DNA from: Faucicola osloensis_B
GTDB lineage: Bacteria; Pseudomonadota; Gammaproteobacteria; Pseudomonadales; Moraxellaceae
Direction of reading: 5' to 3'
Assembly: GCA_964211495.1 (NCBI GenBank)
Contig: CAXORL010000002.1
Span: 1-64,000, forward strand
Length of the DNA stretch: 64,000 bases
A model generated the notes under the pieces. The model saw nothing but the letters and a program-made list of their open reading frames with translations. It was not told the origin of the DNA and did no database searches. Both the position numbers and the translations under genes were made by a program. How positions within the stretch are numbered: position 1 is the first letter of the stretch; every line of letters starts with the position of its first letter. Shown here in pieces: positions 52,443 to 61,603 of this stretch.

Positions 52443-53249
52443 ATGGTAAAAATCGGGGTCATAGGCGCAGGTGGGCGCATGGGACGTATGCTGATTCAAG
52501 CGGTGGCGCAAAATCCACAAACTACCCTTGCAGGGGCGATAGAGCGTCAAGGCTCAAGCTTGGTGGGCGTGGATGCAGGCGAGCTAGTTAATCTTGACAA
52601 AACTAATGTCGCTTTGGTTGATGACTTGGCAGGGGTTATTCATGATATTGATGTGCTCATAGATTTTAGCTTGCCTGAGTCGACTGCCAAAAACTTACAA
52701 CTTTGTGCTGACAAAGGCGTCAATATGGTCATTGGGACAACAGGCCTAAATAATGAGCAAAACGCCATATTAAAACAGGCAAGTGAAAAAATCGCCATCG
52801 TGTATGCAGGCAACTATTCAACTGGGGTGAATTTAACCCTTAAGCTGCTTGAAATGGCTGCCAAAGCATTTGGTGACAGCGCCGATGTCGAAGTTATCGA
52901 AGCCCACCATAAACACAAGATTGATGCGCCATCGGGCACCGCTTATATGATGGCTGAAGCGGTTGCCAAAGGACGCGGTCAAAACCTAAAAGACGTGGCT
53001 ATCTATGGCCGCGAAGGTCTAACTGGCGCACGAAAAGCAGGCGAGATTGGTATCCATGCCATTCGCGGTGGCGAGATTGTCGGCGACCATACGGTGATGT
53101 TTATCGCCGATGGCGAGATAGTTGAAATCACTCATAAAGCCCGTGAGCGCATGACTTTTGCCGCAGGGGCGGTGCGTGCTGCGGTGTGGGTCAATGAGCA
53201 GCAAACAGGACAGTTTGATATGCAAGATGTGCTTGGGCTAAAAGATTAG
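52443..53249 (+). CDS. dapB: 4-hydroxy-tetrahydrodipicolinate reductase
   Basis: NAD(P)H-dependent step of the diaminopimelate/lysine pathway. The 268-residue protein has the dinucleotide motif GVIGAGGRMGRM at the N-terminus, DVLIDFSLPE and the substrate-binding signature EAHHKHKIDAPSGTA near residue 160. HAIRGGEIVGDHTV is also typical. dapB next to dnaJ is a common gammaproteobacterial arrangement, but here a terminator and a 13-bp repeat array separate them. It ends at the strong hairpin at 53269. Confidence 0.97.
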   Translation: MVKIGVIGAGGRMGRMLIQAVAQNPQTTLAGAIERQGSSLVGVDAGELVNLDKTNVALVDDLAGVIHDIDVLIDFSLPESTAKNLQLCADKGVNMVIGTTGLNNEQNAILKQASEKIAIVYAGNYSTGVNLTLKLLEMAAKAFGDSADVEVIEAHHKHKIDAPSGTAYMMAEAVAKGRGQNLKDVAIYGREGLTGARKAGEIGIHAIRGGEIVGDHTVMFIADGEIVEITHKARERMTFAAGAVRAAVWVNEQQTGQFDMQDVLGLKD

Positions 53250-53268
53250 CACCAACTGCTTGTGCAAC

Positions 53269-53307
53269 AAAAAAGCCGAAACACCATCAAAGTGTTTCGG
53301 CTTTTTT
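53269..53307. terminator. Bidirectional terminator downstream of dapB
   Basis: A 16-bp perfect stem (53269-53284 with 53292-53307) of GCCGAAACAC/GTGTTTCGGC flanked by A and T runs lies between the convergent dapB and the small exported protein gene. Confidence 0.9.
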
Positions 53308-53319
53308 ATTAACCAATGC

Positions 53320-53907
53320 TTATTTGGTTTTGGGTTGTAATACTTGTTTTTTAAAACCTGCTTTTTTCATTAGGGTTTCTAAACCATTACGCACTGCTAG
53401 CGTTAAATTTTTTGATTTGGTGAGTTGGGCTGCAAATTTTTTCTTAGAGTCAGGGGTTGGTTTTGGATTGGCGATGACGATTTGAGCGGCAGCGATATCG
53501 CTACTTAGCGTTTCGATATATTGGTCACGCAAGTTTGATACGCTAGGCTCGGTCAATTTGATTGCCGCAAATTTTTGTTTTTGGTAGCTCTTATAGGCAA
53601 TCACCTCATTTAAAAACTGGGTCTGAATCGCGGCTTTCTGGGTATCGGTTTTGGCTTCGGCGACTTTAGGTTGGTATTTTTTTTCGATTTCAGCTTGTTT
53701 GACTTGGGTCTCAGCTTCCATCGCTTGACCCGCTTTGATTAAGGTCAATAGATTTTGCTGTAGTAGGGTGGGTGCTGTTTGGTTGGTAGATTGGGTACTA
53801 GCACGGGTAGGAATGGGATTGGTGGGCGCTGCATGCGCAGCTCCGATATGTGCAACCACCGTGCCAAGCACGGCAAGGGTCAAAGCTGTTAGAATTTTAG
53901 GGTGCAT
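53320..53907 (-). CDS. Small exported protein of unknown function
   Basis: A 195-residue predicted periplasmic protein. The signal peptide (about residues 1-26, ILTALTLAVLGTVVAHIGAAHA, cleavage near AHA-AP) is followed by a Thr/Pro/Asn-rich segment and then a mostly helical, Lys/Gln/Ala-rich body. Coiled-coil-like stretches include MEAETQVKQAEIEKKY and KKFAAQLTKSKNLT. The C-terminus is basic. No catalytic motif, cysteine pair or lipobox is visible, and I do not recognise the family. It stands alone, convergent with dapB, and its start follows AAGAGG. Confidence 0.8.
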   Translation of the reverse strand: MHPKILTALTLAVLGTVVAHIGAAHAAPTNPIPTRASTQSTNQTAPTLLQQNLLTLIKAGQAMEAETQVKQAEIEKKYQPKVAEAKTDTQKAAIQTQFLNEVIAYKSYQKQKFAAIKLTEPSVSNLRDQYIETLSSDIAAAQIVIANPKPTPDSKKKFAAQLTKSKNLTLAVRNGLETLMKKAGFKKQVLQPKTK

Positions 53908-54119
53908 AAAAACCTCTTGATTTCTTTGTATTACGCTTGTTTTTTTAATTCAATTAAACAGGACTTTAAATTTGCGGGTTAAACGACTTTGCAAATTAGT
54001 AGTTCTGATATGTTGGTGCGTTTTTTCGTCTTAACGTTAATTAATTGGACACTAAAAGGGCACTACCATAACAGGTAACTGATTGAAAAATCAATAAAAA
54101 GCATGATAAAATTGGTGTA

Positions 54120-54170
54120 AAAAATCCGCTAAGCTGCAACAAGCATTTGGCAAGTTGACTATGCTAGCGG
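54120..54170 (-). terminator. Probable thiC terminator
   Basis: On the minus strand CCGCTA (54170-54165) pairs with TAGCGG (54131-54126) across an internal structured loop, then ATTTTTTAC follows. It lies 35 bases past the thiC stop. Confidence 0.55.
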
Positions 54171-54204
54171 CTGTACATCATAGCGGCGTTAGATTAGCTG
54201 GGGC

Positions 54205-56223
54205 TTAAACTTCTTTATACAACTGCTTACCTTCCTCAATAAATTTTTGCTTCATCTGCTCCATGCCTAGGCGGACTTCATCGGCAGACGCTTCACCGAC
54301 TTGCCCGACCAACTCAGTATCCACCTGCTTGATGGCGTGGCTTGCATCCGATAACTCGCCTGTATCAGGGGTGATGTCTTGCCCAAGCTGTGGCTTATTA
54401 AACTCAAGCCCTGCTGCATAATCCCGCACGTTTTGGGTGATTTTCATCGAGCAGAATTTTGGACCGCACATCGAGCAAAAATGCGCCGATTTATGCGCTT
54501 CTTTTGGCAAGGTTTCATCATGGAATTCACGTGCCGTGTCTGGGTCTAGGCTCAGATTAAACTGGTCGTCCCAACGAAACTCAAAACGTGCTTTTGACAA
54601 GGCGTTATCCCGTGCTTGGGCACCTGGATGTCCTTTTGCCAAATCTGCTGCATGTGCTGCGATTTTGTAAGTGATGATACCGTCTTTGACATCCTTTTTG
54701 TTCGGCAGACCTAAATGCTCTTTTGGCGTGACATAGCACAGCATGGCCGTGCCGTACCAACCAATCATCGCCGCACCAATGGCGGAGGTGATATGGTCAT
54801 AGCCTGGGGCGATATCCGTCGTCAAAGGTCCAAGTGTATAAAAAGGCGCTTCTTTACAGACTTCAAGCTGTAAGTCCATGTTTTCTTTGATACGGTTCAT
54901 GGCCACGTGCCCTGGACCTTCAATCATGACCTGTACGTCATGTTGCCATGCCACTTGGGTCAGCTCGCCCAAGGTTTTGAGCTCACCAAACTGCGCATCA
55001 TCGTTGGCATCTTGTAGGCAACCGGGGCGCAAACCATCACCCAGACTAAACGCCACATCGTAGGCTTTCATAATCTCACAAATTTCTTCAAAGTGGGTAT
55101 AAAGAAAATTCTCTTTATGATGGGCAAGACACCACTGCGCCATAATCGAGCCGCCGCGGCTGACGATACCTGTCAAACGATTGGCGGTCACCGGTACGTA
55201 GCGCAGCAGTACGCCCGCGTGAATGGTAAAATAATCAACACCTTGCTCGGCTTGTTCAATCAAGGTGTCTTTAAAGATGTCCCATGTCAAATCTTCGGCA
55301 ACGCCATCCACTTTTTCTAGGGCTTGATAAATCGGTACGGTACCGATGGGCACGGGGGAGTTACGGATAATCCATTCACGGGTTTCATGGATATGCTTAC
55401 CGGTTGATAAGTCCATGATGGTGTCCGCGCCCCAACGGGTAGCCCAGGTCATTTTGGCAACTTCTTCATCAATGCTAGAGCCCAGGGCTGAATTACCGAT
55501 ATTGGCATTGATTTTAACCAAAAAATTGCGCCCAATAATCATCGGTTCTGATTCGGGGTGGTTGATGTTATTGGGGATAATTGCCCGTCCCGCAGCGACT
55601 TCGGCACGCACAAATTCTGGGGTGATGAGTTTGGGGGTATTGGCACCAAAGTTGTTACCAGCGTGCTGACGCATATCAGTTAGGTCATGCTGTTTTTGGG
55701 TTTCACGGATGGCGATGTATTCCATCTCTGGGGTGATGATGCTTTGTTTGGCGTAGTGCATTTGGGTGACGTTTTTGCCATTGATCGCCCGTCTTGGCTT
55801 GTCGATATGCCCAAAGCGTAGGTTAGCAGTGGCGATGTCATTGGCACGCTCGTTACCGTATTGGCTTGAGAGTTTGGCAAGCTGCTCGGTGTCGCCGCGC
55901 GCTTCTATCCAAGCTTGACGTAGTTTTGGTAAGCCTTTGGTTAAGTCAATCTCGACATTGGGGTCAGTATATACCCCTGAGGTGTCATACACATAAAACG
56001 GTGGGTTTTTTTCGCCTTCTGCCTTGCCAAAACCGCCCACCGGGGTATCGGTCAAGGTGATTTCCCGCATCGGCACTTGGATGTCGGGGCGTGAGCCTTG
56101 TATGTAGACTTTGCGAGATGCCGGCAAGGCACGCGTCAAATCACGTGCTTCTTCTTCAAAGCGGTCGTCGGTAGGGTCACGGTGGGCAGGGGTCTTGTGA
56201 GTAACGTTGGTAAGTTGGTTCAT
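54205..56223 (-). CDS. thiC: Phosphomethylpyrimidine synthase ThiC
   Basis: Radical SAM enzyme converting aminoimidazole ribotide to the thiamine pyrimidine HMP-P. The 672-residue protein has the extended N-terminal domain typical of proteobacterial ThiC, the core with EGPGHVAMN, LGDGLRPG and GPLTTDIAPGYDHITSAIG, and the C-terminal cluster motif CSMCGPKFCSM, whose three cysteines bind the 4Fe-4S cluster. The length is on the long side of normal. A TPP riboswitch lies 120-210 bases upstream and the TolC-type gene is divergent. Other thi genes are not in the window. Confidence 0.97.
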   Translation of the reverse strand: MNQLTNVTHKTPAHRDPTDDRFEEEARDLTRALPASRKVYIQGSRPDIQVPMREITLTDTPVGGFGKAEGEKNPPFYVYDTSGVYTDPNVEIDLTKGLPKLRQAWIEARGDTEQLAKLSSQYGNERANDIATANLRFGHIDKPRRAINGKNVTQMHYAKQSIITPEMEYIAIRETQKQHDLTDMRQHAGNNFGANTPKLITPEFVRAEVAAGRAIIPNNINHPESEPMIIGRNFLVKINANIGNSALGSSIDEEVAKMTWATRWGADTIMDLSTGKHIHETREWIIRNSPVPIGTVPIYQALEKVDGVAEDLTWDIFKDTLIEQAEQGVDYFTIHAGVLLRYVPVTANRLTGIVSRGGSIMAQWCLAHHKENFLYTHFEEICEIMKAYDVAFSLGDGLRPGCLQDANDDAQFGELKTLGELTQVAWQHDVQVMIEGPGHVAMNRIKENMDLQLEVCKEAPFYTLGPLTTDIAPGYDHITSAIGAAMIGWYGTAMLCYVTPKEHLGLPNKKDVKDGIITYKIAAHAADLAKGHPGAQARDNALSKARFEFRWDDQFNLSLDPDTAREFHDETLPKEAHKSAHFCSMCGPKFCSMKITQNVRDYAAGLEFNKPQLGQDITPDTGELSDASHAIKQVDTELVGQVGEASADEVRLGMEQMKQKFIEEGKQLYKEV

Positions 56224-56344
56224 AGCGAGTCCATGTTATGTTATGAAGTGATGGTTTGCTGGACTCGGGCTAAGATAGGTGAGTATGACTGTTTCTATTA
56301 AAAGACTGATTCTAGAAAAATATTGGTCTAACTAACCTAATAGA

Positions 56345-56431
56345 CGACTTCCCTACGACGGTATTAACCGTGTCAGGTTCGACGGGTATGTCTCAGCCGC
56401 TGGTATGTCACCCAACTGCACCCCGAGTCAA
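56345..56431 (-). ncRNA. TPP riboswitch (THI element) of thiC
   Basis: On the minus strand the leader shows the conserved THI-box elements in order: a GGGGTGC segment, CTGAGA, ACCCGTCGAACCTGA and GTTAATACCGTCGTAGGGA. It lies about 120 bases upstream of the thiC start, so thiamine pyrophosphate should repress thiC. The mechanism (transcription or translation) is not clear. Confidence 0.93.
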
Positions 56432-56581
56432 TACCTCCATATTAACAAAAACTCACAGGTTTACCTAATAGATTTTTAGCCATTTTGTACCGATGATTTA
56501 CTGCACTAAATTACTGATTTTTTTGACAACTATCGGTATGATAGAGGCTCCTTGATTGTTGAAAATGTTGTAATTATTGAT

Positions 56582-57937
56582 ATGGAATGCATCTGTTTGT
56601 GGAATCGTAAAGCGACTGGCGCCCGATGGCGGTTAGGGGCGATAGCAGTGTCATTGATAGGGTCGATGTCCCTCAGCCCAGCCGCGATGGCAAAGGATTT
56701 GTGGGAATTGTATAGTGCAGCCCAGCGCACCAATGGCAATTGGGCAGGGCAGCAATATGACTATTTGGCAACGCAAAAAAATGTGCAGCTAGCGTTTGGC
56801 GATATGTTGCCGCAAGTGGGACTACAAGGCAGTGTCAAACATAACCAGTTTTATCCCAAAGATGATATCATCCCAGATACGGGCAATACCGCAAGCCAAA
56901 TTGGTATCGGACTGCGCCAAGCCTTGTTTCGTGCTGATAAATGGGCAAATTACGAAAAAGCCGTGCTCGCCGGTCAAGCCAATGACATCCAGCTATTACA
57001 GCAGCATCAACAACTAATCGAGCAAATCAGCAAAGCCTATCTCAATGTATTGCGCGCCGAAGCGATGACGGATAGCCTTAATGCTGAATTCGCCGCACTC
57101 AAAGCACAAAATGACATGATGCAAGCGAGACTCGCGCAAGGGGTAGCGGCGCGAGTAGATACCGAAGAAAGCCGTGCCAGGCTTGAAAGCGTCAGCGCCT
57201 CTATTGCCAACAATGACGTGGCAATCGTGAATGCCAAACAGCAGTTATCACTGCTCACCGGTCAACCAATCAATCAGCTAGATGCTATCAAATTACCCCC
57301 TGATTTGAATCTCGTGGCAAGTCAAAGTATCGAAAACTGGATGCAGCAGTCACAAAATAATAATCTCGATATTCAGCTAGCACAAACCCAAGTGGCGATT
57401 GCCAACAAACAAGTCGATTATCTCAAAGCCAATATTTATCCCCGTGTCGATTTGGTAGGCAATGTGGGGTGGCAAGATTATACCCATAATAACCAAAGCG
57501 CTATTGATGGCACCAATTATAGCTTTGGGGTGGAAGTGGATTTCCCGTTTTATACCGGTGGGCGGACACGCGCAGGCGTTGAGCAAGGCAATCTGCAGGC
57601 GCAAGCGGCAAAAAGTCGCCTCGCCTATGTGTACCAAGCCGCGATGACTCAGACTAGCCAAGCGTATCTAAATTTGGTCGCACAGCGTGCCACGATTAAA
57701 GCGCAGCAAGTTGCCGTGGATGCCAATCGCCGCGTCGCCCAAGCCTCAAAAACAGGCTATGATTTGGGGGTGCGCTCGATGGTGGATACCCTACTGGCAG
57801 AGCGTCAATATCACGCTGCCAAACGCGATTTGATTAATGCGTATTTTGATTATTTAAATGCCTACATTGACCTACAAAAAGCTGCGGGCAATCTGACCGA
57901 TGAGACAGTCAAAGTGCTAGATAATCAGCTGATTTAA
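56582..57937 (+). CDS. TolC-family outer membrane channel protein
   Basis: Predicted outer-membrane efflux or secretion channel of about 451 residues. A signal peptide (about 15-37, ending SPAAMA) precedes a TolC-type helical barrel protein with LWELYSAAQRTNGNW, SQIGIGLRQALFRADKW, ISKAYLNVLRAEAM, ARLAQGVAARVDTEESRARLE and the second repeat SFGVEVDFPFYTGGRTRAGVEQ, YLNLVAQRATIKAQQ and GYDLGVRSMVDTLLAERQ. No adaptor or inner-membrane pump gene is adjacent. The ATG at 56582 is preferred to the upstream TTG at 56552, but the ribosome-binding site is weak. thiC is divergent and the two share the riboswitch region. Confidence 0.88.
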   Translation: MECICLWNRKATGARWRLGAIAVSLIGSMSLSPAAMAKDLWELYSAAQRTNGNWAGQQYDYLATQKNVQLAFGDMLPQVGLQGSVKHNQFYPKDDIIPDTGNTASQIGIGLRQALFRADKWANYEKAVLAGQANDIQLLQQHQQLIEQISKAYLNVLRAEAMTDSLNAEFAALKAQNDMMQARLAQGVAARVDTEESRARLESVSASIANNDVAIVNAKQQLSLLTGQPINQLDAIKLPPDLNLVASQSIENWMQQSQNNNLDIQLAQTQVAIANKQVDYLKANIYPRVDLVGNVGWQDYTHNNQSAIDGTNYSFGVEVDFPFYTGGRTRAGVEQGNLQAQAAKSRLAYVYQAAMTQTSQAYLNLVAQRATIKAQQVAVDANRRVAQASKTGYDLGVRSMVDTLLAERQYHAAKRDLINAYFDYLNAYIDLQKAAGNLTDETVKVLDNQLI

Positions 57938-57967
57938 AGCGGGTTTTTGATAAGGTATGTTAAAATA

Positions 57968-57995
57968 AAAAACCCTACCAATCGGTAGGGTTTTT
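57968..57995. terminator. Bidirectional terminator tolC-like / pstS
   Basis: A 12-bp perfect stem (57968-57979 with 57984-57995, loop AATC) of AAAAACCCTACC and its complement lies between convergent genes. Confidence 0.88.
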
Positions 57996-58019
57996 ATATT
58001 TATGCGATTATGCAACGTT

Positions 58020-59024
58020 CTATTTAACTTTCGTCCATTCTTTACGAACCGCAGCTTTGGTGCCGGCAGGTAGCGGAACGTAGTCGAGTGCAGTTGCTTG
58101 TGCATTGCCGTTAGTAAATGCCCAGTCAAAGAATTTAAGCGCTTCTTTGGCTTTTGCACCGCCCGTACGAGGTACGAGGATGAAAGTCGCTGCAGAGATT
58201 GGCCAAGCGTTGGCGGCTGGCATGTTAGTGATAGTCACTGCAAAACCAGGGTATTGTGCCCAGTTAATGTTTGATGCTGCTGCAAACGTTGAATCGTCTG
58301 GTAGTACAAATTTACCGGCGCGGTTTTGAAGTTGGGTATAAGCTAAACGGTTTTGTTTTGCATAAGCGTATTCAACATAACCGATGGAGTTTGCAACACG
58401 TTGTACGTTGCTTGATACGCCTTCGTTACCTTTACCACCCACGCTTGCTGAAGCATTGGGCCATTTAACGGTTTTGTCTGCGCCTACTTTTGATTTCCAA
58501 TCGCTTGATACTTGGCTTAGATAGTTGGTAAATACGAAAGTGGTACCTGAACCGTCTGAGCGGTTAACGGTGGTAATCTTAGCGGCAGGTAGGGCAACAC
58601 CTGGGTTTAATGCTTGGATACGTGCATCGTTCCAAGTGGTGATTTTGCCCATATAGATGTCAGCAAGGACAGCGCCCGATAGTTTTAATTGACCGGGTTT
58701 GACGCCAGCGATGTTGACCACAGGTACGATACCGCCAATGACTGCGGGGAATTGGATTAATCCGCTGGCGTTTAGCTCTGCTGGGCTCATTGGCGCATCA
58801 GTGGCACCAAAATCAACCGTTTTTGCTTGGATTTGTTTGATACCGCCTGAAGAGCCGATACCTTGGTAGTTTACTTGGTTGCCTGTTGCTTTTTGATAAT
58901 CGCTTGCCCATTTTGAGTAAACAGGTTGTGGGAAGGTTGCACCAGCACCTGTGATGTTGACAGCATTGGCTTGTACACCTACAGCAGCGAATGCCACACT
59001 GACGATTAAATGTGATAGTTTCAT
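58020..59024 (-). CDS. pstS: Phosphate ABC transporter substrate-binding protein PstS
   Basis: Periplasmic high-affinity phosphate binder delivering to PstCAB. The 334-residue precursor has a signal peptide (about 1-21, ending VQANA) and the PstS binding motifs: GAGATFPQPVYSKW, GIGSSGGIKQI, DFGATDAPM and NRSDGSGTTFVFTNYL. The length is standard. Unusually, no pstC, pstA or pstB follows; the gene is convergent with the TolC-type gene and divergent from phoU. A Pho-box-like site lies in the shared upstream region. Confidence 0.96.
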   Translation of the reverse strand: MKLSHLIVSVAFAAVGVQANAVNITGAGATFPQPVYSKWASDYQKATGNQVNYQGIGSSGGIKQIQAKTVDFGATDAPMSPAELNASGLIQFPAVIGGIVPVVNIAGVKPGQLKLSGAVLADIYMGKITTWNDARIQALNPGVALPAAKITTVNRSDGSGTTFVFTNYLSQVSSDWKSKVGADKTVKWPNASASVGGKGNEGVSSNVQRVANSIGYVEYAYAKQNRLAYTQLQNRAGKFVLPDDSTFAAASNINWAQYPGFAVTITNMPAANAWPISAATFILVPRTGGAKAKEALKFFDWAFTNGNAQATALDYVPLPAGTKAAVRKEWTKVK

Positions 59025-59177
59025 AATAATTCCTTGATGGACAAATGAGATGATTGCCAGGGAAGATGGTAAATTAGCTTAGGGCGTCGCCAACCAATAT
59101 GTCGCGTTTTAAATCACCCAACGCTGAAAAATTGTTGCCATGTTAATGTAACAAAATGTCAAATCTGTTACGGTTAT

Positions 59178-59195
59178 GTTAAAGTTTGATGACAT
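59178..59195 (-). promoter_or_regulatory. Pho-box-like sequence
   Basis: On the minus strand ATGTCAT-CAAA-CTTTAAC resembles the PhoB consensus CTGTCAT-AAAA-CTGTCAC, with a 7-4-7 layout and a weaker second half. It is placed between pstS and phoU. By-eye match only. Confidence 0.4.
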
Positions 59196-59335
59196 TGAAA
59201 TCTTTGTTAGGTTTTTTGTTCGGTTTATATAATGCGATATCAGCGAATAGGCGCGCTATTTTTCATCATTTTGTCGTAATTTTTAGTTATAGTTAGCTTT
59301 TCTTTAACGGCTTTTTTAATAACAATTTTGCACAG

Positions 59336-59358
59336 TCCATGAGTCACAATCCATGAGT
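59336..59358. repeat. Tandem duplication upstream of phoU
   Basis: TCCATGAGT occurs at 59336-59344 and 59350-59358 (period 14), the second ending 13 bases before the phoU start and adjoining the AGGAAGGG ribosome-binding site. Confidence 0.7.
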
Positions 59359-59371
59359 TAGGAAGGGAAAT

Positions 59372-60142
59372 ATGAATTTAATTGGTGAGCATTTATCAAA
59401 AAGTTATGACCAAGATTTACAAAACTTGGTCAATTTGTTTTTAAAAATGGGTGGCATGGCAGAAGCCAATCTTACTAAAGCAATTGAATCTTTGGTAAAA
59501 AGTGATGTGGCGCTTGCCGAAGATGTCATTGATGGTGACAAAGAAATCAACTTTACTGAGCAGCAGCTTGATGATTTGGTGGTCAAAGTATTGGCACGTC
59601 GTCAACCTGCCGCCACCGACTTACGCCTAATCATGGCAGTAAGCAAATGTGGCGCTGACATTGAGCGTATTGGTGATGAAGCCAAAAAAATCGCCAAGAT
59701 GGCGCGCCGTGCCACCCGTGAAGGTCAATCACCGATTGGGTATCATGAAGCGCATCAAATGGGTAATTTTGTGCAGATGATGCTAAAAAATGCACTAGAA
59801 GCTTTTGCCAAGTTTGATGCAACAGGCGCTTACCAAGTGATAGAGCAGGATAATGAAATTGATGCGATGTACAAATCTGCTTCACGTGCGATGATGACCT
59901 ACATCATGGAAGATGGTCGCTATGTAGCAAAAGTCATTGATATTTTATGGGTGCTGCGTTCGATAGAGCGTATTGGTGCGCATGCGCGTAATATCGCTGA
60001 GCAATTGATTTTTTGTATTACCGGTGAAGATGTGCGTTATCAAAAACTGGGTGGCAAAAAGGACAGCGCGCTGAATCCCGCGGCTAGCCATGAAATCGCC
60101 GATGCCTCACTAGATTATCAACCGAGCAATGGCGAAAACTAA
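59372..60142 (+). CDS. phoU: Phosphate signalling protein PhoU
   Basis: Cytoplasmic regulator linking Pst transport to the PhoR/PhoB system. The 256-residue protein is two PhoU helical repeats. The metal-binding E...D motif occurs in each half (VSKCGADIERIGDEAKKIAKM and LRSIERIGAHARNIAEQLIF), and GEDVRY is near the end. AGGAAGGG precedes the ATG. It is divergent from pstS and not in a pstSCAB-phoU operon as in E. coli. The C-terminal tail of about 30 residues past the core is extra. Confidence 0.95.
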   Translation: MNLIGEHLSKSYDQDLQNLVNLFLKMGGMAEANLTKAIESLVKSDVALAEDVIDGDKEINFTEQQLDDLVVKVLARRQPAATDLRLIMAVSKCGADIERIGDEAKKIAKMARRATREGQSPIGYHEAHQMGNFVQMMLKNALEAFAKFDATGAYQVIEQDNEIDAMYKSASRAMMTYIMEDGRYVAKVIDILWVLRSIERIGAHARNIAEQLIFCITGEDVRYQKLGGKKDSALNPAASHEIADASLDYQPSNGEN

Positions 60143-60282
60143 CGTTTTTTAGTCAAACCTGCTCTTAGCCTGAATTGGTTGTCAGGGTTAGGTTATTTTA
60201 ATGGACGGTTGCATGGTATTTTTAGGTGATTCTGCTACACTGTAGCCTATCAACTTTGGTGACAAAAACGATAGGAAACACC

Positions 60283-61017
60283 ATGTCTAGCGAATCACTT
60301 AACACCCCAATCCCCCCATCCACTGGGGGAAATATCACCCAAAAATCATTACTTATTTTTGACTTGGACGGTACGTTGATTGATAGCGTCCCAGATTTGG
60401 CGGACGCCGTCAATGCGATGCTAACCACGCTTGGCAAAGCCAACTTTAGCGAAGATGTCATCCGCAACTGGGTGGGCAATGGCGGCAAAGTGCTGGTGCA
60501 ACGCGCCTTATCAGCCTCACAAACCATTAATCCCAATCTCACTGAAGACGATACCAATCAGGCGCTTGCCCTGTTTTTTGACTACTACCATCAAAACACC
60601 TGTGTCAGAACCCAGCCCTACGCAGGGGTGAGCGAGGGGTTGCGTCAGCTAAAAGAGCAAGGCTATACCCTCGCTATTGCCACCAATAAACCCATTGATT
60701 TTGTTCCTGCGATTATCGAAAAACTGGGTTGGCAAGCCCTTTTTGCTTATATTTTGGGTGGTGATAGCTTGCCTGCCAAAAAACCCGACCCGATGCCGTT
60801 ATTGCACGTCTGTGACCAATTAGGCTTTGGCATCGCTCAAAGCTATATGATTGGTGACTCCAAAAACGATATTTTGGCAGGGCAAAACGCGGGCATGGAT
60901 ACGCTTGGGTTATCGTATGGCTATAACTATGGGCAGGATATTCGTGACTATCATCCGACCCATACCTTTGATGACTTTGCCACGCTGACTGAGTTTTTGA
61001 GTCATGCACGAGTTTAA
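60283..61017 (+). CDS. gph: Phosphoglycolate phosphatase, HAD family
   Basis: HAD-superfamily phosphatase of 244 residues, probably acting on 2-phosphoglycolate. Motif I is FDLDGTLIDSVPDL, motif II is in AIATNKPIDF, motif III is KKPDP and motif IV is GDSKNDILAGQNAGM; the cap domain lies between motifs I and II. The ATG at 60283 follows TAGGAAA; the longer frame from a GTG at 60226 is not conserved. The stop overlaps the next gene by 14 bases. Substrate assignment rests on family similarity. Confidence 0.93.
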   Translation: MSSESLNTPIPPSTGGNITQKSLLIFDLDGTLIDSVPDLADAVNAMLTTLGKANFSEDVIRNWVGNGGKVLVQRALSASQTINPNLTEDDTNQALALFFDYYHQNTCVRTQPYAGVSEGLRQLKEQGYTLAIATNKPIDFVPAIIEKLGWQALFAYILGGDSLPAKKPDPMPLLHVCDQLGFGIAQSYMIGDSKNDILAGQNAGMDTLGLSYGYNYGQDIRDYHPTHTFDDFATLTEFLSHARV

Positions 61018-61564
61018 CTATCATCTCAACTTTGACACGCTGAATTTTCGCGAACACCCAGCGTTGTATCGGGTGGGGCGCGGTGAGCAGGGGGTGTTAT
61101 TGGTAGAGCCGTATAAATCCGAGATTTTGCCGCATTGGCGATTTGCTACGCCAGAACTTGCGCGCGAGAGCAGTGATACCATCTATGCGATGTTTTTGGA
61201 CTACCTTGCTCAAGGGGATTTTGTCGGTGCTGATATGGCGCGTAAATTTATCCAAATGGGTTATACGCGCTCACGTCGTTATGCCAATCACAAAGGTGGC
61301 AAAAAATATGACGGTGCTGTCCCTGCCGCTAAAAAAGGACAAAGTGGCGCGCATGGGCGTGAGCAATTGCCGCAGCAATCACAGCAGCTTGAATCCGCGC
61401 AAATCAAAGCCCAATCTGCACAAATTTTTAAACAAAAATGGGATGAATGCCGCGCCAATGCAGATTATAAAGCGCTAAAGAAACAGTTTGAAGCCAAATA
61501 CGTCAACGACACCCAATACGATAATCTGCCGCCCACATTTTTTCGCGAGCATCCGTTTTTATAG
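61004..61564 (+). CDS. DUF4385 family protein
   Basis: A 186-residue protein of unknown function, resembling DUF4385. Typical segments are NYHLNFDTLNFREHPALYRVGRGEQGVLLVEPYKSEILPHWRF, written here in parts across residues 5-47, then ARKFIQMGYTRSRRYANHKGGKKYDG. The middle Gln/Ser/Ala-rich stretch (about 118-137) looks like a linker; the end ADYKALKKQFEAKY to FFREHPFL closes the family pattern. It overlaps the gph stop by 14 bases and is probably translated from the same transcript. No catalytic motif is evident. Confidence 0.85.
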   Translation: MHEFNYHLNFDTLNFREHPALYRVGRGEQGVLLVEPYKSEILPHWRFATPELARESSDTIYAMFLDYLAQGDFVGADMARKFIQMGYTRSRRYANHKGGKKYDGAVPAAKKGQSGAHGREQLPQQSQQLESAQIKAQSAQIFKQKWDECRANADYKALKKQFEAKYVNDTQYDNLPPTFFREHPFL

Positions 61565-61603
61565 GCTTGCTATATCTTGCTCTATGATGAGTTAGCACGA
61601 AAA

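Larger units (their letters stand above)
59025..59371. other. Divergent regulatory region pstS / phoU
   Basis: 347 bases without a gene. It contains a Pho-box-like sequence (59178-59195) and a TCCATGAGT repeat (59336-59344 and 59350-59358, period 14) ending 13 bases before phoU. Both genes' promoters must lie here. Confidence 0.5.
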
